NCBI RefSeq assembly: GCF_040640155.1
Contig: NZ_JBFABE010000013.1
Span: 62,001 to 126,000, forward strand
DNA length: 64,000 nt
Direction: 5' to 3'
From: Streptosporangium sp040640155
GTDB taxonomy: Bacteria > Actinomycetota > Actinomycetes > Streptosporangiales > Streptosporangiaceae
Position numbers and translations under genes: made by a program. Under the pieces are notes generated by a model. It ran no database searches. It was not told the DNA's origin and saw nothing but the letters and a program-made list of their open reading frames with translations. Position 1 is the stretch's first letter. Each line of letters begins with the position of its first letter. Positions 40,613-49,039 of this stretch are shown here, in pieces.

Positions 40613-41953
40613 ATGACCAGTCCCCTGTCCCGCCGCTCGTTCATGGGCCTGACCGGCGCCGCCGGCCTGACCGCCGCGCTGGCCGCCTGCGGAGGCGGCA
40701 CCAAGATCGGCTCCGGCGCCTCCTCGCCGGCCTCGGCCGCGCCGACCTTCGCCGGCGGGGAGTACTCCGGCCCCAAGGTGACGCTGGACTACTGGAACGG
40801 CTTCACCGGCGGCGACGGCCCGCACATGCGGACCATGCTGGAGGCGTTCAACAAGGAGTACGCCGGCCGCATCGAGGTCCGCAACGTCACCCGGCGCTGG
40901 GAGGACCTCTACCCGGCCATGCCGACGGCCATCACCGCGGGCAAGGGCCCGGACGTGGCGGTCATCCACAACGACTGGATCGGTACCTTCGCCACCCGGC
41001 AGACGCTGATCCCGCTGGACGACGTGGTCGGCGCGCTGAAGCTCAGCGAGGCCGACTTCATCCCCGCGGTGTGGAACGCCGGCATCTACGAGGGCAAGCG
41101 CTACAGCGTCCCGCTGGACGTGCACAGCCTGGCCGACTACTGGAACACCTCCCACCTGGAGAAGATCGACCTCGACGACGCCCCCGCCGACAAGGCCTCC
41201 TACGAGGACGCCCTGGGAAGGCTCAAGCAGGCCGGGATCGAGAACCCGTTCTGGATGCCCAGCAAGTGGCCGGCGCACCTGATGTTCATGACCCTGCTGT
41301 GGCAGTTCGGCGGCGAGCTCTACAGCGAGGACGGCGCGAACGCGCTCTGGGGCTCCGAGGCGGGCGCCAAGGCCCTGGGCTGGATGGTCGAGCAGATCGA
41401 CAAGGGCCTCAGCCCGGCCAAGGTCGCCCAGGACAGCCAGTACGCCGCCTTCAAGAACGACAAGGTCAGCTTCACCTGGGACGGCATCTGGCAGATCAAC
41501 GACCTGAAGACCAACGCCAAGTCGCTGAAGTGGGGCATGTCCCCGATCCCCAACATCGGCGGCACGGCCGCGGCGTGGGCCTCCTCGCACAACTTCGTGA
41601 TGACCTCCCAGGCGGGCAAGGACCCCAACAAGGTCCAGGCGGCCAAGTTCTTCATCGACCACATCAGCCGCCAGTCGACCGAGTGGGCCAAGGCCGGGAT
41701 GATCCCGGCGCGCAACTCCGCCCGCCAGGACCCGGCGATCGCCGACCTGCCGCAGATCAAGATGGCCGCCGACGTGAACATCTTCCGCTTCCTGCCGCCG
41801 CTGCCCGGCGTCGGTGACGTGCAGTCCAAGGCGCTGGAGCTCGCCATCGCCAAGGCCGTGCTGAAGCAGTCCTCCCCGGCCGACGCGCTGAAGGAGGGCG
41901 TGGCGTCGGCCGACAAGCTGCTCGCCGCCAACAAGCGGAAGTACGAGAAGTGA
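40613..41953 (+). CDS. Sugar ABC transporter substrate-binding lipoprotein
   Basis: This is a 446-residue CUT1-family sugar-binding protein. It has a twin-arginine motif (SRRSFMGLTG) and a lipobox LAAC, so it is probably a Tat-exported lipoprotein. The mature part (KVTLDYWNGFTGGDGPHMRTMLEAFNKEY, GPDVAVIHNDW, VPLDVHSLADYWNT, FTWDGIWQIND) is typical. The ATG has an AGGAG site and lies four bases after the arabinofuranosidase stop. It likely binds arabino-oligosaccharides. The stop overlaps the first permease start. Confidence 0.94.
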   Translation: MTSPLSRRSFMGLTGAAGLTAALAACGGGTKIGSGASSPASAAPTFAGGEYSGPKVTLDYWNGFTGGDGPHMRTMLEAFNKEYAGRIEVRNVTRRWEDLYPAMPTAITAGKGPDVAVIHNDWIGTFATRQTLIPLDDVVGALKLSEADFIPAVWNAGIYEGKRYSVPLDVHSLADYWNTSHLEKIDLDDAPADKASYEDALGRLKQAGIENPFWMPSKWPAHLMFMTLLWQFGGELYSEDGANALWGSEAGAKALGWMVEQIDKGLSPAKVAQDSQYAAFKNDKVSFTWDGIWQINDLKTNAKSLKWGMSPIPNIGGTAAAWASSHNFVMTSQAGKDPNKVQAAKFFIDHISRQSTEWAKAGMIPARNSARQDPAIADLPQIKMAADVNIFRFLPPLPGVGDVQSKALELAIAKAVLKQSSPADALKEGVASADKLLAANKRKYEK

Positions 41954-42897
41954 GCCTGCTCACCGAGGAGATGGGCCGGCCCGGCACCGCCGGGCCGGAC
42001 CGGCCCGGCGGTGCCGGGAAGACGCCCAGGATGCGGCCGTGGACGCCGTACGCCTTCCTCGCCCCCTATCTCGCGCTGTTCGCGGTCTTCATGCTGCTGC
42101 CGATCGGCTTCGGGTTCTGGACGAGCCTGCACGAGTGGGACATCAACCTCCCCGCCAAGCCGTTCGTGGGGCTGGAGAACTACCTGGAGCTGTTCGACCC
42201 CTCCAGTGTGGACGGCTCGCGGTTCTGGACGGCCATGCGGGCCACCGGCATCTTCACGGTCGCGTCGGTGCCGCTGCTCATCGTGCTGCCGCTGCTCACC
42301 GCGCTGCTGATGAACGGGCGCTTCGCCGGGCGCAACGTCTACCGCGCCGTCTACTTCGCGCCGTACGTGCTGGGCGTGGCGGTCGTCGGCTTCGTCTGGC
42401 AGTTCCTGCTGGACGGCAACATCGGCCTGGTCAACCACTACCTCGGCCTGGACGTGCAGTGGACCAACGACGTGGCGCCCGCCTGGGTGGCGCTGGTGGG
42501 CGTGACGGTCTGGTGGACGCTGGGCCTGAACTCGGTCATCTTCCTGGCCGGGCTCCAGGACATCCCGCGTGAGCTGCACGAGGCCGCGATGGTCGACGGC
42601 GCCTCCGCCTGGCAGCGGTTCCGCTCGGTGACGCTGCCGGGGCTGCGGCCCGTCACGGTGTTCGTGGTCAACGCCACGATCCTGGCCTCGGCCAACATGT
42701 TCGGCCAGTCCTACCTGATCACCCGGGGGGCGCCCGCCGACCAGACGAAGACGGCGATCTACCTCATCGCCGAGACCGGCCTGCGCCAGTTCGACATGGG
42801 CACCGCCTCCGCGATGAGCTTCATCCTGGCGGCGTTCCTCATGGTGGCCAGCGGCCTGGTGTTCGGCGCCTTCAGGGACAGGAGCGCGCGGCGATGA
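41950..42897 (+). CDS. Sugar ABC transporter permease 1 (CUT1, UgpA/MalF-like)
   Basis: This is a 315-residue permease with six helices after a 27-residue Gly/Pro-rich N-terminus. The EAA loop is ELHEAAMVDGASAWQRFRSVTLPGL. PYAFLAPYLALFAVFMLLPIGFGFWTSL is the first helix. The GTG overlaps the binding-protein stop (GTGA), and the stop overlaps permease 2 (ATGA). Together with permease 2 it forms the channel of the importer. Confidence 0.94.
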   Translation: MSLLTEEMGRPGTAGPDRPGGAGKTPRMRPWTPYAFLAPYLALFAVFMLLPIGFGFWTSLHEWDINLPAKPFVGLENYLELFDPSSVDGSRFWTAMRATGIFTVASVPLLIVLPLLTALLMNGRFAGRNVYRAVYFAPYVLGVAVVGFVWQFLLDGNIGLVNHYLGLDVQWTNDVAPAWVALVGVTVWWTLGLNSVIFLAGLQDIPRELHEAAMVDGASAWQRFRSVTLPGLRPVTVFVVNATILASANMFGQSYLITRGAPADQTKTAIYLIAETGLRQFDMGTASAMSFILAAFLMVASGLVFGAFRDRSARR

Positions 42898-43730
42898 CCC
42901 ACGACACCCGGCGGCTGCGGCGCGCCCTGCTGCACCTGGTCCTGGCGGTGATCGCGGCGCTGTACCTGAGCCCGCTGGTCTACATGTTCGTCACCTCGTT
43001 CAAGACCCGCGAGGCGGCCGGGTCCACCGAGCCGCAGTGGATCCCGGACCCGGTGTCGCTGGACGCCTACCGGGAGCTGCTCGGCAGCGCCGACAGCCCG
43101 ATCATGACGTGGTTCCTCAACAGCCTCGCCGCCGCCACCGGGCACGCCGCCCTGGTGCTGGTGACCGCCGCGCCGGCCGCGTACGCGCTGGCCAGGCTCC
43201 GCTTCCGCGGCCGGAGGACGATCTTCGCGACGGTGGTGGCGACGCTGTTCGTGCCGCCGGTGGTGCTGCTGATCCCCAACTTCCTGATCGTCAACGAGCT
43301 CGCCTGGGTGGACAGCCTGCCCGCGGTGATCGTCCCGGCGGCCGCCGGGGCGTTCGGCGTGTTCTTCCTGCGGCAGTTCTTCATCACCCTGCCCGGCGAG
43401 CTGGAGGAGGCCGCCGAGCTGGACGGCTGCAACCGGTGGCAGATCTTCACCGTCATCGCGCTCCCGCTGGCCCGCCCGGCGCTGGCCACGCTGTTCCTGC
43501 TGTCGTTCCTCACCAACTGGAACGACTTCCTGTGGCCGATCTTCGTCCTGCTCAGCCCCGAGTCCCTGACGCTCCCGGCGGGCCTGGGCAACTTCCAGAG
43601 CGCCAACAGCATCCGCTACGACCTGCTGATGGCCGGGGCGGTGATCGCCAGCCTGCCGGTGATCGGGATCTACCTCGTGGCGCAGCGGTGGATCATCGAG
43701 GGCATCTCCCGTTCCGGCCTGAAGGGATGA
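42894..43730 (+). CDS. Sugar ABC transporter permease 2 (CUT1, UgpE/MalG-like)
   Basis: This is a 278-residue permease with six helices and the EAA loop ELEEAAELDGCNRWQIFTVIALPLARP. The C-terminus IYLVAQRWIIEGISRSGLKG is the usual MalG-type ending. Its ATG overlaps the stop of permease 1. It is the last gene of the arabinofuranosidase operon. No operon-encoded ATPase follows, as is usual for actinomycete CUT1 importers that share a common ATPase. Confidence 0.94.
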   Translation: MTHDTRRLRRALLHLVLAVIAALYLSPLVYMFVTSFKTREAAGSTEPQWIPDPVSLDAYRELLGSADSPIMTWFLNSLAAATGHAALVLVTAAPAAYALARLRFRGRRTIFATVVATLFVPPVVLLIPNFLIVNELAWVDSLPAVIVPAAAGAFGVFFLRQFFITLPGELEEAAELDGCNRWQIFTVIALPLARPALATLFLLSFLTNWNDFLWPIFVLLSPESLTLPAGLGNFQSANSIRYDLLMAGAVIASLPVIGIYLVAQRWIIEGISRSGLKG

Positions 43731-43749
43731 ACCGGTAAGAATAGGACGC

Positions 43750-44571
43750 ATGACGAGAGCACTGGTGCTGGGTGGCGGGGGTGTGGCGGGCATCGCCTGG
43801 GAGGCGGGGGTCGTCACGGGCCTGCGCCGGGCGGGCGTGGACCTGGGAGAGGCAGACCTGGTGATCGGCACCTCGGCCGGGTCGGTCGTGGGGACCCTGG
43901 TGGCCACCGGGGCCGACCTGGAGGCCTCGGTCGGCGGGCGGGCGCGGTCGGAGACGGCGACCGCGTCCTCGGTGGACATGGAGGCGGTCATGGCCGCCTT
44001 CAGCCTCCTGTACGACCCGTCCCTGGAGCCGCGGGAGGCCCGGCGCCGGGTGGGCGAGCTGGCGCTGGCCGTGCCGGACACCGGCGCCAGGATCGAGACG
44101 ATCGGCGAGCGGCTGCCCGTCAAGGAGTGGCCGTCGCGCCGCCTGCTGATCACCGCGGTCGACGCCGGGACCGGCGAGTTCGTGGTCTGGGACCGCGACT
44201 CCGGGGCGCCGCTGGTCTCGGCCGTCGCCTCCAGCTGCGCGGTCCCGTGCGTGTTCCCGCCGGTGGAGATCAACGGGCGCCGCTACATGGACGGCGGGGT
44301 GCGCTCGGCGAGCAACATCGACCTGGCCGCGGGCAGCTCCGCCGTCGTCGTCCTGGAGCCGCTGGCGCACGCCTCGCCCAGGAGCCGATTCGAGGCCGAG
44401 GTCGCCGCGCTGGGGGACGCCCGCGTCGCGCACGTCGGCCCGGACGAGGCGGCGATCGCGGTGTTCGGCGCCGACGTCCTCGACCCGGCCCTGTGGCGCC
44501 CGGCGTTCGAGGCCGGGCTCGCCCAGGCGCCCGCGGTCGCCGGGAGCGTGGCCGAGGTCTGGAAGGACTGA
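43750..44571 (+). CDS. Patatin-like phospholipase family protein
   Basis: This is a 273-residue patatin-fold lipid acyl hydrolase. The oxyanion loop is LGGGGVAGIAWEAG, the nucleophile Ser42 lies in GTSAG and the catalytic Asp181 in YMDGGV. It lacks a signal peptide. It begins 20 bp after the last sugar permease, possibly by read-through, and is followed closely by a P-loop kinase gene. The lipid substrate is unknown; many actinomycete relatives are small cytoplasmic esterases. Confidence 0.92.
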   Translation: MTRALVLGGGGVAGIAWEAGVVTGLRRAGVDLGEADLVIGTSAGSVVGTLVATGADLEASVGGRARSETATASSVDMEAVMAAFSLLYDPSLEPREARRRVGELALAVPDTGARIETIGERLPVKEWPSRRLLITAVDAGTGEFVVWDRDSGAPLVSAVASSCAVPCVFPPVEINGRRYMDGGVRSASNIDLAAGSSAVVVLEPLAHASPRSRFEAEVAALGDARVAHVGPDEAAIAVFGADVLDPALWRPAFEAGLAQAPAVAGSVAEVWKD

Positions 44572-44578
44572 GGGCGGC

Positions 44579-45268
44579 GTGGGCGGGGAACGGCCTCCCG
44601 GCGGACCCGGCGACGCGGGTGGTGCCCCCGGCGCGTCCCGGGGCGGTCCGGGCGCGCCGGGGCCGGCGGTGCTGTGGGTGGTGAGCGGCCCGCCGGGGGC
44701 CGGCAAGTCGACCGTGGCGGCGGCGCTGCCGGCGCTGCTGGATCCGGTGCCCGCCCTGCTCGACAAGGACACCGTCTACGGCGGCTTCGTGGCGGCCACC
44801 CTGCGCGCGCACGGCCGCGACGAGGGCGAGCGCGAGGGTCCCTGGTACGACGAGCACGTCAAGCGGCACGAGTACGAGGGCCTGACCGAGGTCGCCCGGC
44901 AGATCCGCTCACACGGCTGCCCGGTGCTGCTGGAAGGCCCCTTCACCACCCAGGTCCACGACGCGGCCGTCTGGGAACGCTGGGTCGGGCGGCTGGGCGG
45001 GCCGCCAGTGCGCCTGCTCTGGGTCCGCTCGGACGGCCCGTCCCTCCGCGCCAGACTGGAGGCCAGGGGCCTGGCCAGGGACGCGGGCAAGCTCGGCCGC
45101 TTCGAGGAGTACCTGCGGGCCATCCGGGTGGACGAGCCGCCCGTCGTCCCGCACGACGAGATCGACAACCGTCCCGGCGCGCCCTCGCTCGCCTCGCAAC
45201 TGCACCGGCTCGTCACCCCCAGGCGGGACCGGCCCCCTCACGGCGGCCACTCCCCCCCGGGCCGTTAG
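44579..45268 (+). CDS. P-loop kinase / zeta-toxin-like ATP-binding protein
   Basis: This is a 229-residue AAA_33/zeta-type P-loop protein. Walker A is SGPPGAGKST, followed by LLDKDTVYGGF (substrate-binding Asp), VLLEGPFTTQ (Walker B-like) and WVRSDGPSLRARLEARGLARD (lid). The first 30 residues are Gly/Pro-rich low complexity. The GTG at 44579 has an AGGG site; translation might instead begin near residue 31. The likely reaction is phosphorylation of a small molecule, but the substrate is unknown. It starts seven bases after the patatin stop, so the two are probably cotranscribed. Confidence 0.82.
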   Translation: MGGERPPGGPGDAGGAPGASRGGPGAPGPAVLWVVSGPPGAGKSTVAAALPALLDPVPALLDKDTVYGGFVAATLRAHGRDEGEREGPWYDEHVKRHEYEGLTEVARQIRSHGCPVLLEGPFTTQVHDAAVWERWVGRLGGPPVRLLWVRSDGPSLRARLEARGLARDAGKLGRFEEYLRAIRVDEPPVVPHDEIDNRPGAPSLASQLHRLVTPRRDRPPHGGHSPPGR

Positions 45269-45349
45269 CGCCCATCCGTCCTCTCCGGGGCGTCGGCGCC
45301 GTCCGTCCTCCCGGGAACGTCGGCGCGTCCTCCCCTCCGAGCCGTCGCC

Positions 45350-45384
45350 GCCACCCGCCGTCGCCGCGCCCGCCGGCGGGTGGC
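45350..45384. terminator. Bidirectional hairpin between convergent genes
   Basis: An 11-bp stem (arm GCCACCCGCCG) encloses a 13-base loop between the kinase gene and the convergent membrane-protein gene. Confidence 0.65.
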
Positions 45385-45386
45385 CG

Positions 45387-45809
45387 TCATGTCCAGGGAA
45401 GGGCGCGTGCGCCCACCAGCCTCCCGCCCTTCCAGGTCCACACCGTGTTCGCCCGCGCCGACCGGTCCTCGTACACCACCCACACCTCTCCCACGCCCGC
45501 CTTGCGCGACTCCGCCGCCGCCCACTGGCTCACCTGCGGCCAGTTCACCTCCCACTCCTGGTAGTCGCCGCCCGTCTCCCCGGGCGCGGTCACCCCGACG
45601 TAGTACGAGCGCACCGGCCACGGCAACCCCGTTCCCGCCCGGACGTCGTGCGCCGCGACCGGCACCTCCCTCCGCGTGGGGGCCTGCTCGTCCTCGTCCC
45701 TCCGCCTCCGCGGGCCCCAGGCCCGGAGCCTGGTCCGGGGCCTCCACAGCATCCCTCCGATCACCACCGTCAACGCCCCCAGAAGGATCAGAAACACCTC
45801 GATTCCCAT
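45387..45809 (-). CDS. Small membrane-anchored protein of unknown function
   Basis: This is a 140-residue protein with a single N-terminal helix (MGIEVFLILLGALTVVIGGMLW), a basic stop-transfer segment (RPRTRLRAWGPRRRRDEDE) and a soluble domain (SYYVGVTAPGETGGDYQEWEVNWPQVSQWAAAESRKAGVGEVWVVYEDRSARANTVWTW). The frame stays open upstream to 46022, but that part is translated from a 12-bp repeat and has no coding character, so the ATG at 45809 is preferred. No family was recognised. Confidence 0.62.
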   Translation of the reverse strand: MGIEVFLILLGALTVVIGGMLWRPRTRLRAWGPRRRRDEDEQAPTRREVPVAAHDVRAGTGLPWPVRSYYVGVTAPGETGGDYQEWEVNWPQVSQWAAAESRKAGVGEVWVVYEDRSARANTVWTWKGGRLVGARALPWT

Positions 45810-45850
45810 CCGCCCACCCGTCCCAATCCCTCGCGCCGACGTCCACGCCG

Positions 45851-45890
45851 ATGCCGATGTCCATGCCGATGTCCATGCCGATGTCCATGC
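45851..45890. repeat. 12-bp tandem repeat, 3.3 copies
   Basis: ATGCCGATGTCC is repeated at 45851, 45863 and 45875, then breaks down. It lies just upstream of the small membrane-protein gene, outside its likely coding region. Confidence 0.88.
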
Positions 45891-46249
45891 CGATCTTCGC
45901 TTCGATGCCCGCCCTCCGCCACCGTCCCCCGGCGGCCCGCCCCGCGCTCCCGGACGTCCTCCCCCGGGGAGGAGAAGGGATGATCGGACGAACCGCACGG
46001 GAGAGGCACCCTGATCCCGCATGCTGAGATATCACCGGTCGGCCTGACCGAAACAGAGATGTATCCCACGTCCCGTGCTCGAGTGGTAAGCGACGTCGAA
46101 TCCCCCACCCCCACCTGGGACGGAATGGGTGTTTTACGACACAGCAGACAAAAACGGCTAGCCGGAAGTAATCTGTTTTCCCCTCCGCAACACCCTTTGG
46201 AACGATCCGACAAAATTGAGTCATATTTCATGACAACTTTGCATTGCGG

Positions 46250-46258
46250 CCATAACGT
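46250..46258. promoter_or_regulatory. CCATAACGT site in the LysR promoter
   Basis: CCATAACGT lies 21 bases before the LysR ATG, inside a 14-bp direct repeat of TTGCGGCC (46244 and 46258). The same nonamer recurs twice before the downstream protease gene. Confidence 0.55.
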
Positions 46259-46278
46259 TGCGGCCTTACGTTCCCGGT

Positions 46279-47238
46279 ATGGATCTCGAGCTCCGACACC
46301 TCAAGATCGTGCGCGCGGTGGCCCAGGCAGGTAGCGTCACCAAGGCCGCCACGCACCTCGGACTGGCACAACCCGCGCTGACCGCGCAACTCAAACGGAT
46401 AGAGCGGGTACTCGGGGGAGCTCTCTTCGAACGCGACCACAACGGCGCACGGCCCACACCCCTGGGGGAGCTGGTGCTGTCAAGGGCGATGGTGCTGCTG
46501 CCCGCGGCCCGTGAACTCCAGGAGGAGGCCCTCAGGTTCGCCAATGCCAACTCCGACGTCCCCAGCTACCGGCTGGGCGCCACCAACGGGCCGATCCTCG
46601 GCGGCCTGATGGACCGCCTCGCCACCGCCTGGCCCAACACGCCCGTCAGCACCCACACCTCCTGGTCCGCCAAGGAGCTCACCACCATGGTGATGCTCGG
46701 CCGGATCGACTTCGCGTTCATCGGGGCGTGCGGGGAGAGCCCGCCTCCGGTGGAGGGGCCGGTGGTGTGGTCGACGGTGGGCACCGACCCGGTCTTCGTC
46801 CTGCTCAACGAGGACCATCCCCTGGTGGACAGGAAGGAGGTGGAGCTGGCCGAGCTGGCCGACGAGCAGTGGACGGTCACCCCCGGCGACAGCTGCTTCG
46901 GCGACTGCTTCGCCACGGCCTGCGCCCGCGCGGGCTTCACCCCCCGGACCATCTACGAGACCGACGTGGCCACCTGCATGCACCTCGCCAAGGTGGGCCG
47001 TGCCGCCGCCCTCTGCCAGGCCACCTTCCAGCCCGCCGAGGGGCTGAGGCTGGTCCCGATCGCCGGCGCCCCGCTGCGCTGGCGGCAGCTGTTCGGCTGG
47101 CATCCGGAGTCGTCCAGCGCCGCGGTCGCGGCGTCGATCCTCGAGCACGCCAAGGCCTCGCACGCCGACGCGGTCGGGCGGAGCAGAAGGTACGCCGAGT
47201 GGCTGACCGGAAACCCTGGTCTAGGAACCACTCCATAA
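46279..47238 (+). CDS. LysR-family transcriptional regulator
   Basis: This is a 319-residue LysR-type regulator. The helix-turn-helix reads MDLELRHLKIVRAVAQAGSVTKAATHLGLAQPALTAQLKRIERVLGGALFERD; the rest is the two-lobed effector domain, with an unusual Cys-rich stretch (DSCFGDCFATACARAG) that might sense redox or metal. The ATG at 46279 has no ribosome site and may be leaderless. It lies 85 bases upstream of a secreted protease gene on the same strand, and CCATAACGT repeats occur before both genes. Confidence 0.93.
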   Translation: MDLELRHLKIVRAVAQAGSVTKAATHLGLAQPALTAQLKRIERVLGGALFERDHNGARPTPLGELVLSRAMVLLPAARELQEEALRFANANSDVPSYRLGATNGPILGGLMDRLATAWPNTPVSTHTSWSAKELTTMVMLGRIDFAFIGACGESPPPVEGPVVWSTVGTDPVFVLLNEDHPLVDRKEVELAELADEQWTVTPGDSCFGDCFATACARAGFTPRTIYETDVATCMHLAKVGRAAALCQATFQPAEGLRLVPIAGAPLRWRQLFGWHPESSSAAVAASILEHAKASHADAVGRSRRYAEWLTGNPGLGTTP

Positions 47239-47274
47239 CGTGACGATAGGGGACATTTGGTAGAGCCATAACGT
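47233..47274. promoter_or_regulatory. Pair of CCATAACGT sites upstream of the protease gene
   Basis: CCATAACGT occurs at 47233-47241 and 47266-47274, exactly 33 bp apart (three helical turns), 50-90 bases before the protease ATG. The first copy overlaps the LysR stop codon. Confidence 0.6.
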
Positions 47275-47323
47275 GCGGGGGGGCCGTTACCTTGACGTCA
47301 CCCCCCACACGAGGAGAGAACCA

Positions 47324-48829
47324 ATGCTCCGCAGAAGTGCCATGACGGCGGGCTTCGCGCTCGCTCTCACCATGGTGGCCGCCCCCGCCATGGCTCAGGG
47401 TCCCGGCGAGGCCCCCGCCGCGCCCTACACCCTCGCCGAGGCCCGCGCCCAGGTGGCGGCGACCGCCGCCAAGCCGTCCCCGGGGCTGATCGACGCCATC
47501 CGGCGCGACCTCGGCGGCACCGGCGCGCAGGCCGCCGCGCGTCTCGTCAACGAGGCCGCCGCCGCCAAGATCGAGCCCGCCCTGCGGGGACAGCTCGGCG
47601 CCGCCTACGCCGGAGCGTGGGTGAACGGCCCCACCTCGGAGATGGTCGTCGCCACCAGCGACTCCACCAAGGTCGCCTCCCTGGCCAGGTCCGGCGCGGA
47701 GGTCAAGCTCTTCAAGAACTCCCTGGCCACGCTGGAGGCGGCCAAGGCCACGCTCGACGGGCTCGTGAGCAGCGCGCCGAAGTCGGTCCCCTCCTGGTAC
47801 GTCGACGTGCGCACCAACAGCGTCGTCGTGCTGGCGCGCGACACCGCCGAGGCCCAGGCGTTCGTGAACGGCAGCGGCGTCGACACCTCGCTGGTCCGCG
47901 TCGAGGCCTCGCAGGAGAACCCCACCCCGCTGTACGACGTGCGCGGCGGTGACGCCTTCTACATGGGCGGCCGGTGCTCGGTCGGCTTCTCGGTCACCCG
48001 CGGCAGCCAGGGCGGCTTCGCCACCGCCGGCCACTGCGGCGACGTCGGCACCGCCACCCAGGGCTTCAACCGGGTCGCCCAGGGCACCTTCCAGGGTTCC
48101 TCCTTCCCGGGCAACGACTACGCCTGGGTCGCGGTCAACGCCAACTGGACGCCCACCGGCGTGGTGAACGGCTACAGTGCGGGCATCCTGCCGGTCAACG
48201 GCTCCACCCAGCAGGTCGTGGGCAGCTCCATCTGCCGCTCGGGCTCCACCACCCAGTACCGCTGCGGCACCATCAGCCAGCACAACACCAGCGTCACCTA
48301 CCCCGAGGGCACCATCACGGGCCTGACCCGCACCACGGTCTGCGCCGAGCCCGGCGACTCCGGCGGCTCCTACATCTCCGGCACCCAGGCCCAGGGCGTC
48401 ACCTCCGGCGGCTCGGGCAACTGCACCTCCGGCGGCACCACCTACCACCAGCCGATCAACGAGATCCTCTCGGTGTACGGGCTCACCCTGGTGACCAGCG
48501 GGACCAACCCGCCGCCCACCGGCTGCACCGGCTACACCAACACCTACACCGGCTCGCTGACCTCCAACGCCAACGCCTACCAGCCCGGCACCGCCGGCTA
48601 CAGCGCCGCCGCGGGCGTCCACCGCGTCTGCCTGGACGGCCCCAACGGCACCGACTACGACGTCTACCTGCAGAAGCTGAGCGGCTCCACCTGGACCACC
48701 GTGGCCAGCGGGACCACCCCCAGCGCCGACGAGGCCTTCACCTACAACGGCACCGCGGGCACCTACCGGGTCCGGGTCCACGCCTACAGCGGCTCGGGCT
48801 CCTACACCCTCGGCCTGACCAGGCCGTAG
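47324..48829 (+). CDS. Secreted S1-family (alpha-lytic-type) serine protease with C-terminal PPC-like domain
   Basis: This is a 501-residue preproprotease. The signal peptide ends near APAMA; the alpha-lytic-type prodomain spans about 30-200; the chymotrypsin-fold domain holds His237 (TAGHC), Asp265 (NDYAWV) and Ser346 (GDSGGSY). A Pro-rich hinge and a C-terminal domain (about 400-501, GYTNTYTGSLTSNANAYQPG to YRVRVHAYSGSGSYTLGLTRP) of the pre-peptidase PPC type follow. The ATG has a GAGGAGAG site. Such proteases are made as streptogrisin-like digestive enzymes. Control by the upstream LysR is likely. Confidence 0.94.
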   Translation: MLRRSAMTAGFALALTMVAAPAMAQGPGEAPAAPYTLAEARAQVAATAAKPSPGLIDAIRRDLGGTGAQAAARLVNEAAAAKIEPALRGQLGAAYAGAWVNGPTSEMVVATSDSTKVASLARSGAEVKLFKNSLATLEAAKATLDGLVSSAPKSVPSWYVDVRTNSVVVLARDTAEAQAFVNGSGVDTSLVRVEASQENPTPLYDVRGGDAFYMGGRCSVGFSVTRGSQGGFATAGHCGDVGTATQGFNRVAQGTFQGSSFPGNDYAWVAVNANWTPTGVVNGYSAGILPVNGSTQQVVGSSICRSGSTTQYRCGTISQHNTSVTYPEGTITGLTRTTVCAEPGDSGGSYISGTQAQGVTSGGSGNCTSGGTTYHQPINEILSVYGLTLVTSGTNPPPTGCTGYTNTYTGSLTSNANAYQPGTAGYSAAAGVHRVCLDGPNGTDYDVYLQKLSGSTWTTVASGTTPSADEAFTYNGTAGTYRVRVHAYSGSGSYTLGLTRP

Positions 48830-48954
48830 CACGCCGGCCCCGGCCGGGGCCGTGACGGAACCGGCCACCGCGCACCCCGCCGGGACGGCCCCGGGCCCGA
48901 GAACCACCTCCGGGCCGGTCCCGGCGGTCCCACGGCCCCGGCCGCACCCCCCAG

Positions 48955-49004
48955 CCGCCCTCCCCCCTCCCGGACCGCACGGGCTCCGAAAGGGGGGAGG
49001 GCGG
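48955..49004 (+). terminator. 14-bp perfect hairpin
   Basis: CCGCCCTCCCCCCT (48955-48968) pairs with 48991-49004; the 22-base loop holds a further CCCG/CGGG stem. It lies after the protease gene and directly before the next gene. Confidence 0.75.
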
Positions 49005-49039
49005 CGCCGCCGTGCCGGGGCGTCGAGAACAATGAGGGA

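Larger units (their letters stand above)
45810..46278. other. Intergenic region, 469 bp, with a tandem repeat and an AT-rich promoter zone
   Basis: The left part carries a 12-bp repeat (45851-45890). The right part (about 46100-46270) is markedly lower in GC than the rest of the window and must hold the promoter of the LysR gene. No protein gene is supported. Confidence 0.6.

Noticed and set aside
45810..46022. Extended N-terminus of the small membrane protein (TSAWTSAW repeats)
   Set aside because: It only translates the 12-bp repeat; the membrane helix begins directly at the ATG at 45809.
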